NCBI RefSeq assembly: GCF_000282135.1 | Contig: NZ_AKJW01000062.1 | Coordinates: 1-64,000 of the forward strand | Reading direction: 5' to 3' | DNA length: 64,000 nucleotides | Origin: Herbaspirillum sp. CF444 | Lineage (GTDB): Bacteria > Pseudomonadota > Gammaproteobacteria > Burkholderiales > Burkholderiaceae_D | In this document: positions 51,605 through 60,458 of the stretch, one piece after another | Layout: each line of letters begins with the position of its first letter | Position numbering within the stretch: the stretch's first letter is position 1 | The notes under the pieces: generated by a model | What the model was told of the DNA's origin: nothing | Database searches by the model: none | The model's input: only the letters and a program-made list of their open reading frames with translations | Translations under genes and position numbers: made by a program

Positions 51605-52612
51605 ATGCAATATCGACGCCTTGGAAAAAACAACCTGAAAGTTTCGGCCTTGTGCCTCGGGACCATGATGTTCGGCGACCAGACCGCGATCGACGAAGCG
51701 CGCAACATCGTCGCCTCGGCGCGCGAGCATGGCGTCAACTTCATCGATACCGCCGACGTCTACAGCAAGGGCAAGTCGGAAGAGATGGTCGGCCAGCTGT
51801 TGCAAGGGCAGCGCGGCGACTGGGTGCTGGCGAGCAAACTCGGCAACCCCATGAGCAGCACGCCGAACCAGTCGCACTACTCGCGCCACTGGATCGTCAC
51901 CGAGACCGACAACATCCTGCGCCGTCTCGACACCGATTACCTCGACGTGCTGTACATGCACCGCGACTATCACGAAGAAAATCTGGAAGAAGCGATCCAG
52001 GCGCTGGGCGACCTGATCCGCGCGGGCAAGATCCGCGGCTTTGGGGTGTCCAACTTCCGCGGCTGGCGCATCGCCGAGATCGCGCGCCTGTGCGAGAAGA
52101 ACAATGTGCCGCTGCCGCTGGTGTGCCAGCCGTATTACAACTTGCTCAACCGCATGCCGGAAGTGGAAATCCTGCCGGCCTGCGCCAACTACGGCCTTGG
52201 CGTCGTGCCATACAGCCCGATCGCGCGCGGCGTGCTGACCGGCAAATACAAGCCGGGCCAGAAGCCGGACGAGAACACGCGTGCCGGCCGCGGCGACAAG
52301 CGCATCATGGAAACGGAATTCCGTGAAGAGTCGCTGGTCATCGCCGAGCGCTTGCAAGAACATTGCGCGGCGCGCGGCGTCAAGCTGGGCCAGTTTGCGA
52401 CGGCATGGGTGTTGGCCAATTCCGCGATCAGCAGCGTGATCGCCGGACCGCGCACGCTGGCGCAGATGGAAGATTATTACGATGCGGTGGAGTTGCAGAT
52501 TTCCGCCGAAGAAGAGGCGATGATCGATGCGCTGGTGACGCCGGGGCATTCGTCGACGCCGGGTTACAACGATCCGAGTTATCCCTTCTTCGGCCGCGTT
52601 CCCCTCAAGTAA
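51605..52612 (+). CDS. Aldo/keto reductase (YghZ/Tas-like)
   Basis: A 335-residue NADP-dependent aldo/keto reductase of the AKR14/Kv-beta-like branch. It starts MQYRRLGKNNLKVSALCLGTMMFGD, and catalytic residues are seen in FIDTADVYSKGKSE (Asp, Tyr), VLASKLG (Lys) and DVLYMHRDYHEE (His). The VVPYSPIARGVLTGKY and SSVIAGPRTLAQMED cofactor segments are complete. It is downstream of the AraC regulator and likely under its control. The physiological substrate is unknown. Confidence 0.9.
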   Translation: MQYRRLGKNNLKVSALCLGTMMFGDQTAIDEARNIVASAREHGVNFIDTADVYSKGKSEEMVGQLLQGQRGDWVLASKLGNPMSSTPNQSHYSRHWIVTETDNILRRLDTDYLDVLYMHRDYHEENLEEAIQALGDLIRAGKIRGFGVSNFRGWRIAEIARLCEKNNVPLPLVCQPYYNLLNRMPEVEILPACANYGLGVVPYSPIARGVLTGKYKPGQKPDENTRAGRGDKRIMETEFREESLVIAERLQEHCAARGVKLGQFATAWVLANSAISSVIAGPRTLAQMEDYYDAVELQISAEEEAMIDALVTPGHSSTPGYNDPSYPFFGRVPLK

Positions 52613-52627
52613 TCCAAGTAACAGGCC

Positions 52628-53302
52628 CTAGCTGGAGGTCGCGGGGGCCGCATTTTTCTTCGGGTGGTTGATGGTGTCTTCCCGGTGTTGTTGCTGCTCC
52701 TGTTCGGCGCGCCGTTCTTCGTTCCGGCACAGGTTGAGCATCATGAAATGGCTTTGCGGGCCGGGGTCGCGTCTGAGCGTGCAGGATGGCGCCGGCTGCA
52801 CGATCCTGGCGATGGTCAGCTGCATGCGCGCTGCACCGTCCGGTAACGCCACATCGTTGTCGTCGCGCTTGCGTGCCAGCGTGCGGCCGGTTTCATCGAC
52901 GCTGGTCCGGTCGCTGGAAATGACGTCGATGCTGACGCGTTTGACAAGGCGCGTCGCGCAGCCGTTGTCGATGTGCATGTCGTCGATGTCGACATGGAGT
53001 TGTTCGGTCTTGCGTATGCGTTGCCCGTCCTGGGTGAGATAAGTGACGCGGTTGCTGACTTCGGGGAATTCCCTGGTCGGAAGATGCAGTTGCGCCGCTT
53101 CGCGGGCGCAGGCGCGATAGAGTTGTTCGGCGGCGCGCAAGGCGCCGCCCTGCGGCAGCGTGTCCCAGCTGCCGGCCTCTTGCGGCGTTGCCGCCAGCGT
53201 GTTTTCGCGAGGCGCGGAATCCTTGAGGCAGGCGCTCAGCAACAGCGTTGCCGCCAGCAGAGTTGCGATGGCGGGAGAGAGTCGGTGCGTCGGAAGCGTC
53301 AT
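52628..53302 (-). CDS. Lipoprotein of unknown function
   Basis: A 224-residue lipoprotein with lipobox LLSAC (Cys about residue 25). The mature part has no recognisable domain; a segment ELYRACAREAAQLHLPTREF and then beta-rich sequence with HVDIDDMHIDNGC. It carries four further Cys residues after the lipidated one, possibly forming disulfides. The C-terminus is charged and Glu/Gln-rich. It is convergent with the aldo/keto reductase (15 nt apart). The roughly 270 nt upstream hold a low-GC stretch but no gene. Confidence 0.65.
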   Translation of the reverse strand: MTLPTHRLSPAIATLLAATLLLSACLKDSAPRENTLAATPQEAGSWDTLPQGGALRAAEQLYRACAREAAQLHLPTREFPEVSNRVTYLTQDGQRIRKTEQLHVDIDDMHIDNGCATRLVKRVSIDVISSDRTSVDETGRTLARKRDDNDVALPDGAARMQLTIARIVQPAPSCTLRRDPGPQSHFMMLNLCRNEERRAEQEQQQHREDTINHPKKNAAPATSS

Positions 53303-53575
53303 GATGTTCCCCTGTTATGTCCCTTGTCCAACGAGGCGCCGGCTCAAGTGAGCTGAGCCGGCCGTCGAAGTTTCCGGAGGGGATTATGCGATTTCCCGCG
53401 TGAGGCTTGAATAGGATTTTTCTTAAAATCGATCTTTCGTCAGACAATTACAATAATTGTCACGGCTGTTTTTCGAGGATGTGAATTTGTCATCGAACAA
53501 TGACGATATTCGACTTTTCTCCTACGCAGGAGGAGCGTGAGCGCCGTCGCTTAACCGATAACTTATTCCGATGAC

Positions 53576-54331
53576 TTATCCGCGCAGGATGTCCAGGCGG
53601 CGCATGGTTTCGGCGCGCAGCAATTGGGCGTCGGTACCGGGCACGAGCATGTCGACGCCGCAGGCCTTCATGCGCTCGGCCATGTCGACCGAGCCGCAGA
53701 AGATGCCGACATATTTGCCGCGTGCATGCGCCATGTCGATCAGATGCCGGAAGGCTTGGTCGACCTGGTCGTCGTTCCAGGCATCGGGCGCCAGGCCCAT
53801 GTCGATGGCGAGGTCGCTGGGGCCGATGAAGATGCCGTCGAGGTCCGGCACCGAGAGAATCTCTTCCGCCGCCGCCAGTCCCTGGCGCGTCTCGATCATG
53901 GCCAGCGTGAGGATGGTGCGGTTGGCGTGTTCGAAATAATCCTTGCCGCCGTACAGCACGCCGCGCGCCGGACCGTAGCTGCGGCCGCCGCGCGGCGAGT
54001 AGTGACAGGCGCGCACGAATTTCTCGGCGTCTTCCTTGCTGTTGACGAGCGGGCAGATCACGCCGTAAGCGCCGGCGTCGAGCAGTTTGTTGATTTCGCC
54101 GAGGCTGTTTTCGGAGCAGCGCACCAGCGGCACGGCCGGGGTTGCGGAAATCGCCTGCAGCATGGGCACGGCGGTTTCGACTGAAAACAGGCCGTGCTGC
54201 AAGTCGATCGTCACCGCGTCGTAGCCGCAATCGGCGATCAGTTCCGCCAGAAAAGAATTGCCGATGGACGCCCAGCCGTTCAGGGCCAGTTTCTTTTGCG
54301 CGAATAGCGTGCGCAGATGGTTTTCCCGCAT
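53576..54331 (-). CDS. HpcH/HpaI-family class II aldolase
   Basis: A 251-residue aldolase. Key parts are CGYDAVTIDLQHGLFS near residue 36 (the conserved DxxHG region), VRCSENSLGEINKLLDAGAYGVICPLVNS, MIETRQGLAAAEEIL (metal-binding Glu) and DGIFIGPSDLAIDMG (metal-binding Asp). Members cleave 4-hydroxy-2-oxo acids such as 5-keto-4-deoxyglucarate or 2-oxo-hept-3-ene-dioate hydrates to pyruvate plus an aldehyde. It follows dadA by 90 nt on the same strand. An aldolase for aldarate breakdown would also fit the uronate cluster 6 kb away. Confidence 0.87.
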   Translation of the reverse strand: MRENHLRTLFAQKKLALNGWASIGNSFLAELIADCGYDAVTIDLQHGLFSVETAVPMLQAISATPAVPLVRCSENSLGEINKLLDAGAYGVICPLVNSKEDAEKFVRACHYSPRGGRSYGPARGVLYGGKDYFEHANRTILTLAMIETRQGLAAAEEILSVPDLDGIFIGPSDLAIDMGLAPDAWNDDQVDQAFRHLIDMAHARGKYVGIFCGSVDMAERMKACGVDMLVPGTDAQLLRAETMRRLDILRG

Positions 54332-54421
54332 TCCGGTCTCCTCAAGTTTCTTTAGTTGTCGTCGGGATATGGTATGCGGAATCCGGCGATCACGCAGATC
54401 GCCGGTAATGTCGCAGAGGAA

Positions 54422-55699
54422 TCAGCGACCGTAGCGGAACGGCGCATCGTCGATCGCGGCCTTGCGTCCGCCGATCTGCGCCGCCAGCAGCGCCGCGCTG
54501 CCGCAGGCGAGTGTCCAGCCGAGTGCGCCCTGGCCGATGTTCAGATACAGGTTTTTCACCGGCGAGGCGCCGATGACCGGTACGCCGCTGGGCGTGGCCG
54601 GGCGGAATCCCGCCCAGGGCGACAATTGCGAAGCCTTCTGGTTGAGGATACTGCCGGGGAAGAGTTCGTTGGTACCGTCGATCAGTTCGTTGATGGCGCG
54701 ATCGGGGATGCGCGTGTCCATGCCGACCAGTTCAACGCGGCCGGCCACGCGCAGGCGATTGCCGAGACGCGCGTAGACGATTTTTTTCGAGATGTCGGTG
54801 ATGGAGACTTGCGGCGCGGCCGACTGCGTGAAGCTGTCTTCCAGCGGCACCGTGATGCTGTATCCCTTGAGCGGGTACAGCGGCAGGCTGAAGCCGGCCT
54901 GCCGCGCGAAGGCGGCGCTGTCGGCGCCCAGCGCCAGCACGAAGGCATCGGCGTCGATCGCTTGCCCATCCGTTTGCACCGACGCGATGGTGCCGTCTTT
55001 CATGTTCACTTGCGTGACGGCGGTGGATGGCATGAAGCGGAAGCCGGCCTTGCCGCGCATCGCCGTCACCAGTCCCTGGCAAAACTGCGCGCAGTCGCCG
55101 GTGGCTTCGCTGGGCGTATAGACGCCGCCGGCCCAGTGTCGGCCGTTTCGACTGGCGTTGCCGAGCGCCGGTTCGATCTCGAGGCAGCGCGCGGCGTCGA
55201 TGACTTCCTGCCGGCAGCCGTATTGAGACTGGAAGGCGACTTGCTTGCGCGCCGACGCCAGGCCGGCCGGATCGGTATACATCACCAGCTTGCCGGCGGT
55301 GCGGTGGCTGAAGTCGAACGGCGCGGCCTGGTGCAGCCGGGTCAATTCATCGCGGCTGTAAAACGCCAGTTGCAGCAACTCGATGGTGGTGCGCTTGACG
55401 CGTGCGGAATTGCAGGCGCCGAGAAATTTGATCAGCCAGCGCCATTGCGCCGGATCCAGTTTGGGTTTCAGGGTCAGCGGCGAGTCGGCGCTGAACAGGT
55501 AATGCGGCCAGTGCGTCCACACCGACGGGTCGGCCAGCGGCGCGACATAGGAGTAGCTCAACTGGGCGCCGTTGCCCATGCTGGTGCCGGCGCCGGCCTC
55601 GGGGCGCGCGTCCAGCAAGGTCACATCATGGCCGTCTTGCAGCAGGCGATAAGCCGATGTGACGCCGATGATGCCGGCGCCTAATACGCAGATATGCAT
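54422..55699 (-). CDS. dadA: D-amino-acid dehydrogenase (DadA-like FAD oxidoreductase)
   Basis: A 425-residue flavoenzyme. The FAD-binding motif GAGIIG is at residues 7-12; the family motifs GNGAQLSYSYVAPLADPSVW and GWTLACGSAALLA near the end are complete. DadA oxidises D-amino acids to 2-oxo acids, passing electrons to quinone. No alanine racemase gene is adjacent, so it may serve another D-amino acid. It lies between an amino-acid-type binding protein gene and an aldolase gene on the same strand; the gaps (131 and 90 nt) permit an operon. Confidence 0.88.
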   Translation of the reverse strand: MHICVLGAGIIGVTSAYRLLQDGHDVTLLDARPEAGAGTSMGNGAQLSYSYVAPLADPSVWTHWPHYLFSADSPLTLKPKLDPAQWRWLIKFLGACNSARVKRTTIELLQLAFYSRDELTRLHQAAPFDFSHRTAGKLVMYTDPAGLASARKQVAFQSQYGCRQEVIDAARCLEIEPALGNASRNGRHWAGGVYTPSEATGDCAQFCQGLVTAMRGKAGFRFMPSTAVTQVNMKDGTIASVQTDGQAIDADAFVLALGADSAAFARQAGFSLPLYPLKGYSITVPLEDSFTQSAAPQVSITDISKKIVYARLGNRLRVAGRVELVGMDTRIPDRAINELIDGTNELFPGSILNQKASQLSPWAGFRPATPSGVPVIGASPVKNLYLNIGQGALGWTLACGSAALLAAQIGGRKAAIDDAPFRYGR

Positions 55700-55830
55700 T
55701 GCCTTTTCCTGTGATGCGGGGATGTTGCCGATTCGGAATGTCGACTATACGCAATTCCGGTTTACCTGTCGCATGCCAAATCGGCATGGTGGATGCGCCG
55801 CGCGCGGCGAACGACAAATCGCTTATTTGC

Positions 55831-57024
55831 TTACTTGCTGCCGAAGCTTTGTATCGGCATCCATTTGCCGTCCTGCACCCGATAGATGGTGTAGGCCGGG
55901 TTGGCGAGATTGCCTTCGGCGTCGAATGAAATGGTGCCGGTCAGGCCCTTGTATTTCATGTTGTGCAGGGCGTTGGCGATGCGTGCAGGTTCCAGCGAAT
56001 TGGCCTGCTGCGCGGCGGCCGCGATCATGTGTGCGGCATCATAGGCGAACGGTGCGAAAAACTCGATCCGGTCGCCATAGGCGGCGTTGAATTTTTCCTT
56101 GAACTTTTTCCAGCCGTTCATTTTTTCCTGCGCCTGGCCGGGCGCCAGTCCAAGTGCGCCGTTGCCGTCCGCGCCCGTCAGTTGGAGAAACGTCGGACCG
56201 ACGATGCCGTCCGCCGCCAGCAGTTCGGCATGGACGTTCATCCGTTTGATGCCGAGCATCAGCGCGGCGGCTTGCGGCCCCAGTCCGCCGAAAAATATCA
56301 GGTCGGCATTCTTGCTTTTGCATTCGGCGAGCGCGGCATTGAAATCGGAAGTTTTGCTGCTGATCGATTGCCGGGTCACGATTTCTCCTCCCTTTTCCTG
56401 CACGCCCCGGATGAATTGCGTCGCCAGCATGGTGCCGAACGCGGTGTCGTCGTGTACCACCGCGATGCGTCCGGCTTTGAGGTTCTGGAGCGCATAGGCG
56501 CTTGCGTAGCGGCTGCCGTCGTCGTCGTGGCCGACGATGCGGAAGCTGGTCGCGTAGCCGTTCTGCGTATATTGCCGTCCGGTCGATCCCGGCGCGATCT
56601 GGGCGATGCCGGCGGCGTTGTAGATAGTGGCGGCGCGCATGCTGGCGCCGGTGTTCCAATGACCGATGACCGCGGCGACTTCCGACTTGACCAGATAGGC
56701 GGCGACCAGCGCGGCGGTGCCCGGATCGCCGCGATCGTCTTGCGGCAGCAGTTTGAATACCACCGGTTTGCCGCCGATGGACGTGCCGTGCGCATTGACT
56801 TCCGCCAGCGCCAGTTCGGCGGCATGCATCTGGCTTTGCCCCATGCGCGCCGAGCTGCCGGAAAGCGGTCCGGCAAAACCGATTTGCACGATCTGCGCGG
56901 AGGCATTCGGCGCCGCTTGCAGCGGCAATGGCAGCAGCATTGTCAGGCAGATCACCAGGGCTGCCCGAGGTATGCCGGTGCGGCGGTGTTGTGTGAAGGG
57001 CGAAGGAAAACGAAGCGTTGTCAT
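55831..57024 (-). CDS. Branched-chain-amino-acid-type ABC transporter periplasmic binding protein
   Basis: A 397-residue periplasmic binding protein (Peripla_BP_6, LivJ/K type). A basic N-terminus and signal peptide end LQA, and the mature part starts IVQIGFAGPLSGSSARMGQSQMHAAELALAEVN. The two-lobe pattern is complete through LTGTISFDAEGNLANPAYTIYRV. Start is the ATG before TTLRFPSP, with AAGGGG upstream; the open frame further left lacks a signal. No liv permease or ATPase genes lie next to it, so it must share a transporter elsewhere. Possibly co-transcribed with dadA, suggesting D-amino acid or peptide uptake. Confidence 0.85.
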   Translation of the reverse strand: MTTLRFPSPFTQHRRTGIPRAALVICLTMLLPLPLQAAPNASAQIVQIGFAGPLSGSSARMGQSQMHAAELALAEVNAHGTSIGGKPVVFKLLPQDDRGDPGTAALVAAYLVKSEVAAVIGHWNTGASMRAATIYNAAGIAQIAPGSTGRQYTQNGYATSFRIVGHDDDGSRYASAYALQNLKAGRIAVVHDDTAFGTMLATQFIRGVQEKGGEIVTRQSISSKTSDFNAALAECKSKNADLIFFGGLGPQAAALMLGIKRMNVHAELLAADGIVGPTFLQLTGADGNGALGLAPGQAQEKMNGWKKFKEKFNAAYGDRIEFFAPFAYDAAHMIAAAAQQANSLEPARIANALHNMKYKGLTGTISFDAEGNLANPAYTIYRVQDGKWMPIQSFGSK

Positions 57025-57213
57025 TGTCTGATGCCCCTTGATCAGGAAAGGAAGTCGGCGCATGTTCCGCATCCGGTCATGCTGGCCAATTATCGACAAT
57101 AAGATGCCACCCCTGAAGCGAAAATGTTGGATATTCATGAACTATTTGCTCTGTCGTTGCTTTCCGGATTCGTGCTGCACTGCACGCCTCGCCGGTCCGG
57201 CAGGCGGCTGAGG

Positions 57214-57219
57214 TACAAT
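57214..57219 (+). promoter_or_regulatory. -10 element of rnpB
   Basis: TACAAT 8 nt upstream of the RNase P RNA 5' end. The expected -35 position has no TTGACA-like sequence. Confidence 0.5.
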
Positions 57220-57226
57220 GACGGCC

Positions 57227-57555
57227 GAAGCAAGCCAGACAGCCGCTGGTCATCGTGTCATGCGATGGCGGGAGGAAGGTCCGGACTCCATAGAGCAGGG
57301 TGACGGTTAACGGCCGTCCGCCGAAAGCCGGCGCAAGCCGGTATAAGGCGAGGAACAGGGCCACAGAGACGAGCGTATTAAGTTACGGTGAAACGCGGTA
57401 ACCTCCACCCGGAGCAATCTCAAATAGGCACGCGTTGATGTTGCTCGCGGAGCGTGCGGGTAGAGAGCTTGAGCGCCGGAGCAATCCGGCGCCTAGAGGA
57501 ATGGCTGTCATAACGGGCAACCGTCGTAACAGAATCCGGCCTATCGGCTTGCTTC
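57227..57555 (+). ncRNA. rnpB: RNase P RNA (bacterial type A)
   Basis: The catalytic RNA of RNase P, which trims the 5' ends of tRNA precursors. The terminal helix P1 forms from GAAGCAAGCC at the 5' end and GGCTTGCTTC at the 3' end, a perfect 10-bp pairing that sets the limits. The conserved core is present: GGAGGAAGGTCCGGACTCC followed by ATAGAGCAGGGTG, and near the 3' end AGAGGAATGGCTGTC and ACAGAATCCGGCCTA. Length of about 330 nt is normal. It lies on the plus strand between the binding-protein gene and the enoyl-CoA hydratase-family gene. Confidence 0.96.
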
Positions 57556-57642
57556 AATTAAATTATATAAATCGATCTCCCGGCTCACGAGGCCGGCGAG
57601 GTCGCACAAGACGATTTCAGATCAGAGACACTCAGGATTCCC

Positions 57643-58800
57643 ATGAGCCAACCGGTTTTGTTTGAAGAACTGGCCACGCAGAATGGCCGCCGCATCGGCG
57701 TCGCCACGCTGGCTTCCGAAAAGACCTTGAACGCGCTGTCGCTCGACATGGTGCATCTGCTGACGCCGCAGCTGCGCCGGTGGGCCAAGGATCCCGACAT
57801 CGCCATGGTGCTGCTGCAAGCGCAAGGGGAGAAAGCGTTTTGCGCCGGCGGCGACCTGCAGCAACTGTATCGCACCATGCGCGAGCATCATGCCTCGCCC
57901 GCACGCGACGACATTCGCGGCAATCGCTACGCGGCGGAATTCTTCGAACACGAATACCGGCTCGATTACGAGATCCACACCTATCCGAAACCCATCCTGT
58001 GCTGGGGACACGGCATCGTCATGGGCGGCGGCATCGGCCTGATGGCCGGTTGCAGCCACCGCGTGGTCACCGAGCGTTCGCGCCTGGCCATGCCGGAAAT
58101 CACCATCGGCCTGTACCCCGACGTCGGCGGCAGCTGGTTCCTGAGCCGCGTGCCGGGCAAGCTCGGCGCCTTCCTGGCATTGACCGGCGCGCTGATGAAT
58201 GCCGAAGACGCCAAGTTCACCAAACTGGCGGACTACCGCATCGCCCATGCCGACAAGCAAAAAGTCATTGATGCCCTGCAATTGCAGAATTGGGGAGAGG
58301 GCGGGGGAGACAACGACAACAAGGCGCTGCTCGGCCGCGTGCTGCAACAGGCTGAACGCGACGTCGCCGACGACGTGACGTTTGCACCCTCGGCGCTGCG
58401 CGACAATTTCGACCTGATCAACTTATTGTGCAGCGGCCAGACCGTACCGGATATCGTCGACGCCATCCTCGCGCTCAAGAGCGACAATCCGTGGCTGCAA
58501 AAGGCGATCGCGACGCTGGGCGCCGGTGCGCCAGGTTCGGCGGCGTTGTCGCTGGCATTGCAGGAGCGCGTTCGCCACATGTCGCTGGCAGAAGTTTTCC
58601 GCCTGGAATTCGTGGTGACGCTGCATTGCGCGACGCGTCCCGATTTTGTCGAAGGCATCCGTGCGCTGATCATCGAAAAAGATCAGAAGCCGCAATGGAA
58701 TCCGGCGCACTTGGTGGATGCGACGCCGGCGTGGGTGGAAGGTTTCTTCGCCGATCCGTGGCCGGCGGCGGAACATCCGCTGGCCGATCTCGGTAGATGA
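57643..58800 (+). CDS. Enoyl-CoA hydratase/isomerase-family protein, probable 3-hydroxyisobutyryl-CoA hydrolase
   Basis: A 385-residue crotonase-fold protein with the long C-terminal extension of the 3-hydroxyisobutyryl-CoA hydrolase (HIBCH) branch. Features are EKAFCAGGDLQQLYR (first oxyanion loop), GHGIVMGGGIGLMAGCSHRVVTE (second oxyanion loop), MPEITIGLYPDVGGSWFLSR (catalytic Glu and Asp positions), and DFVEGIRALIIEKDQKPQW near the end. HIBCH acts in valine breakdown. It lies 87 nt after rnpB and is convergent with the TetR gene. Confidence 0.86.
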   Translation: MSQPVLFEELATQNGRRIGVATLASEKTLNALSLDMVHLLTPQLRRWAKDPDIAMVLLQAQGEKAFCAGGDLQQLYRTMREHHASPARDDIRGNRYAAEFFEHEYRLDYEIHTYPKPILCWGHGIVMGGGIGLMAGCSHRVVTERSRLAMPEITIGLYPDVGGSWFLSRVPGKLGAFLALTGALMNAEDAKFTKLADYRIAHADKQKVIDALQLQNWGEGGGDNDNKALLGRVLQQAERDVADDVTFAPSALRDNFDLINLLCSGQTVPDIVDAILALKSDNPWLQKAIATLGAGAPGSAALSLALQERVRHMSLAEVFRLEFVVTLHCATRPDFVEGIRALIIEKDQKPQWNPAHLVDATPAWVEGFFADPWPAAEHPLADLGR

Positions 58801-58806
58801 TTTCAG

Positions 58807-59391
58807 TTATCCGCTGGTCGCTTGCAAGCGCTGCTGCAAGCGATCCAGCGTGCGCACAAAGACCTCGGGATCATCGATGGCGCGCGCCAATACCAGCGCG
58901 CCCTGAATGGCTGCCAGTATTTCCTCGGTCCAGCCGGCGGCCTCTTCCGCATCGCGGCCGCTGCGCAGCAAGGCGCCGTTGAGCGCCACGGCCCAGTCCA
59001 CAAAATAACCCTTCACCTTGTCGGCAAAGCGGTCGCGCACGTTGACCAGTGCAAACACGCCGACCAGGCAGACCTTGCGGCCCGACAGGAAATAACGCTT
59101 CACTTCGCGGAACATGTGACCGATGCCGGCCATGGCATCTGCGCCGTCGCCGCTCTCGCGCAAGGGAATGAATATCTCGCGCTGGAACCAGCTGTCGATA
59201 TGACTCAGCACGGCGTTCGCCATCTCGTCCTTGCCGCCCGGGAACACGTAATACAGACTGCCTTTGCCCAGCCCGGTGCCTTCGGTGATGCGCGCCAGGC
59301 TGGCGCCTTCGTAACCATGGGCGCGGAAGATTTCGGCCAGCACCGGAATCAGTTCGTCGCGTTGCGAACTCGGTTTTGCCGCGTCGGTCAT
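58807..59391 (-). CDS. TetR/AcrR-family transcriptional regulator
   Basis: A 194-residue TetR protein: N-terminal helix-turn-helix (LIPVLAEIFRAHGYEGASLARITEGTGLGKGSLYYVFPGGKDEM, about residues 12-55) and a helical ligand-binding part with a Tyr/Phe-rich pocket. It lies 19 nt after the NTF2-like gene on the same strand. A 12-bp palindrome upstream of that gene is the probable operator, giving an autoregulated two-gene operon. Confidence 0.88.
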   Translation of the reverse strand: MTDAAKPSSQRDELIPVLAEIFRAHGYEGASLARITEGTGLGKGSLYYVFPGGKDEMANAVLSHIDSWFQREIFIPLRESGDGADAMAGIGHMFREVKRYFLSGRKVCLVGVFALVNVRDRFADKVKGYFVDWAVALNGALLRSGRDAEEAAGWTEEILAAIQGALVLARAIDDPEVFVRTLDRLQQRLQATSG

Positions 59392-59410
59392 TGTGAATGC
59401 ATCGCTTTCA

Positions 59411-59884
59411 TCACAGTCCCAGATCGCTCAGGCTGGGGTGATCTGCCGGGCGCGGGGCCGACTGGTCCCAGTGGAACTTGCGCTCGCTTTCCTTGATCGG
59501 CAGGTCGTTGATCGAGGCATGGCGCACGCGCATCAGGCCGTTCTCGTCGAACTCCCAGTTTTCATTGCCGTACGAGCGAAACCAGTTGCCCGAATCGTCG
59601 TGCCATTCATAGGCGAAGCGCACTGCGATGCGGTTGCCTTCGAACGCCCACAATTCCTTGATCAGGCGGTATTGTTGTTCGCGCACCCATTTTTTCGCGA
59701 GGAAGGCGACGATGGCCGCGCGGCCTTGCACGAAGTCGGCGCGATTGCGCCAGCGGCTGTCTTCGGTATAGGCCAGCGAGACTTTTTCGGCGTTGCGGGT
59801 ATTCCAGCCGTCTTCGGCGGCGCGGACTTTCTGGATCGCGGTTTCACGCGTGAACGGCGGAAGCGGAGGGCGGGTTGTCGTCAT
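59411..59884 (-). CDS. DUF1348 / SnoaL-like (NTF2-fold) protein
   Basis: A 157-residue small soluble protein of the NTF2-like superfamily, DUF1348 type. It shows [75 protein letters not shown] and a C-terminal [10 protein letters not shown]. Function of this family is not established; members often sit with TetR regulators and oxidoreductases. The start has AGG 7 nt upstream; the frame is open further upstream without support. Confidence 0.82.
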   Translation of the reverse strand: MTTTRPPLPPFTRETAIQKVRAAEDGWNTRNAEKVSLAYTEDSRWRNRADFVQGRAAIVAFLAKKWVREQQYRLIKELWAFEGNRIAVRFAYEWHDDSGNWFRSYGNENWEFDENGLMRVRHASINDLPIKESERKFHWDQSAPRPADHPSLSDLGL

Positions 59885-59931
59885 GGGGCACCTGTCATTA
59901 GGGAGGTTGGACTGCGGCGAAAGATGTTTTG

Positions 59932-59943
59932 TACCGATCGGTA
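59932..59943. promoter_or_regulatory. Palindromic TetR operator candidate
   Basis: TACCGATCGGTA is a perfect 12-bp palindrome with TTTG on the left and AACAAA on the right, 48 nt upstream of the NTF2-like gene start. The perfect symmetry and position suit the co-encoded TetR repressor. No clear -35/-10 was identified. Confidence 0.6.
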
Positions 59944-60086
59944 AACAAAGTCTAGTGCGGCTCAAAACCGGACGCAAGCCGAATCGGCATATCGGCACGC
60001 CATACCCAACTGTGCTTCGTCCGGTTGCGATGAACTGTGCACTCCAGTTCGGTGTGTACAGGCTGTACCGTTAAAAATTGTTATCA

Positions 60087-60099
60087 GTCATCAGATGAC
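60087..60099. promoter_or_regulatory. GntR-type dyad GTCATC-A-GATGAC
   Basis: A perfect 6+1+6 inverted repeat in an AT-rich context (TTATCA on the left, ATAAAGG on the right). GntR/FCD regulators of uronate and aldarate catabolism bind such ATC/GAT dyads. No GntR gene is inside the window; it could be further right. Confidence 0.45.
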
Positions 60100-60278
60100 A
60101 TAAAGGCAAGTCATGCTTTTTGCAAATGTTAGCGGGAAGGGGCTTTCGGGACGACTAGTGCCCTCTGAAAAGAGGCTGCAGACATGAAAAAATAGCTTTC
60201 CAAATCTCCTTGCGTTCAAAAATTTCATGTTGTACGATGACTGTCAATTAAAAATAACGATATATCCGGAGACACTCC

Positions 60279-60317
60279 ATGACCGTTTTTGCGCTATCCG
60301 CAGTTCCCTGTACCTGA
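60279..60317 (+). CDS. Possible 12-codon leader peptide upstream of uronate dehydrogenase
   Basis: ATG to TGA encoding MTVFALSAVPCT, with GGAG placed 8 nt before the ATG, a better ribosome site than that of the uronate dehydrogenase gene 141 nt downstream. It may be a leader ORF, the remnant of a deleted gene, or chance. Confidence 0.3.
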   Translation: MTVFALSAVPCT

Positions 60318-60458
60318 TGGTGCTGCGCGCCGCAGCGAGGGTGCGCTGAAGTGTTGTTGTTCCTTCTGTGCTGAGCGCACGATGGCGTTGCCCGGGATTG
60401 GTCCCGACAGAGGCCGTCTGCTCAGCGTCGGCAGTCCAACCAACGATGATGCATAGCC

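Larger units (their letters stand above)
59999..60458. other. Upstream region of the uronate cluster
   Basis: About 460 nt with no full-length gene. It contains a GntR-type dyad (60087-60099) and a short leader ORF with a good ribosome site (60279-60317). The stretch around 60200-60270 is AT-rich (TCAATTAAAAATAACGATA) and probably contains the promoter. From 60318 to 60458 there is GC-rich sequence of unknown role. Confidence 0.5.
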
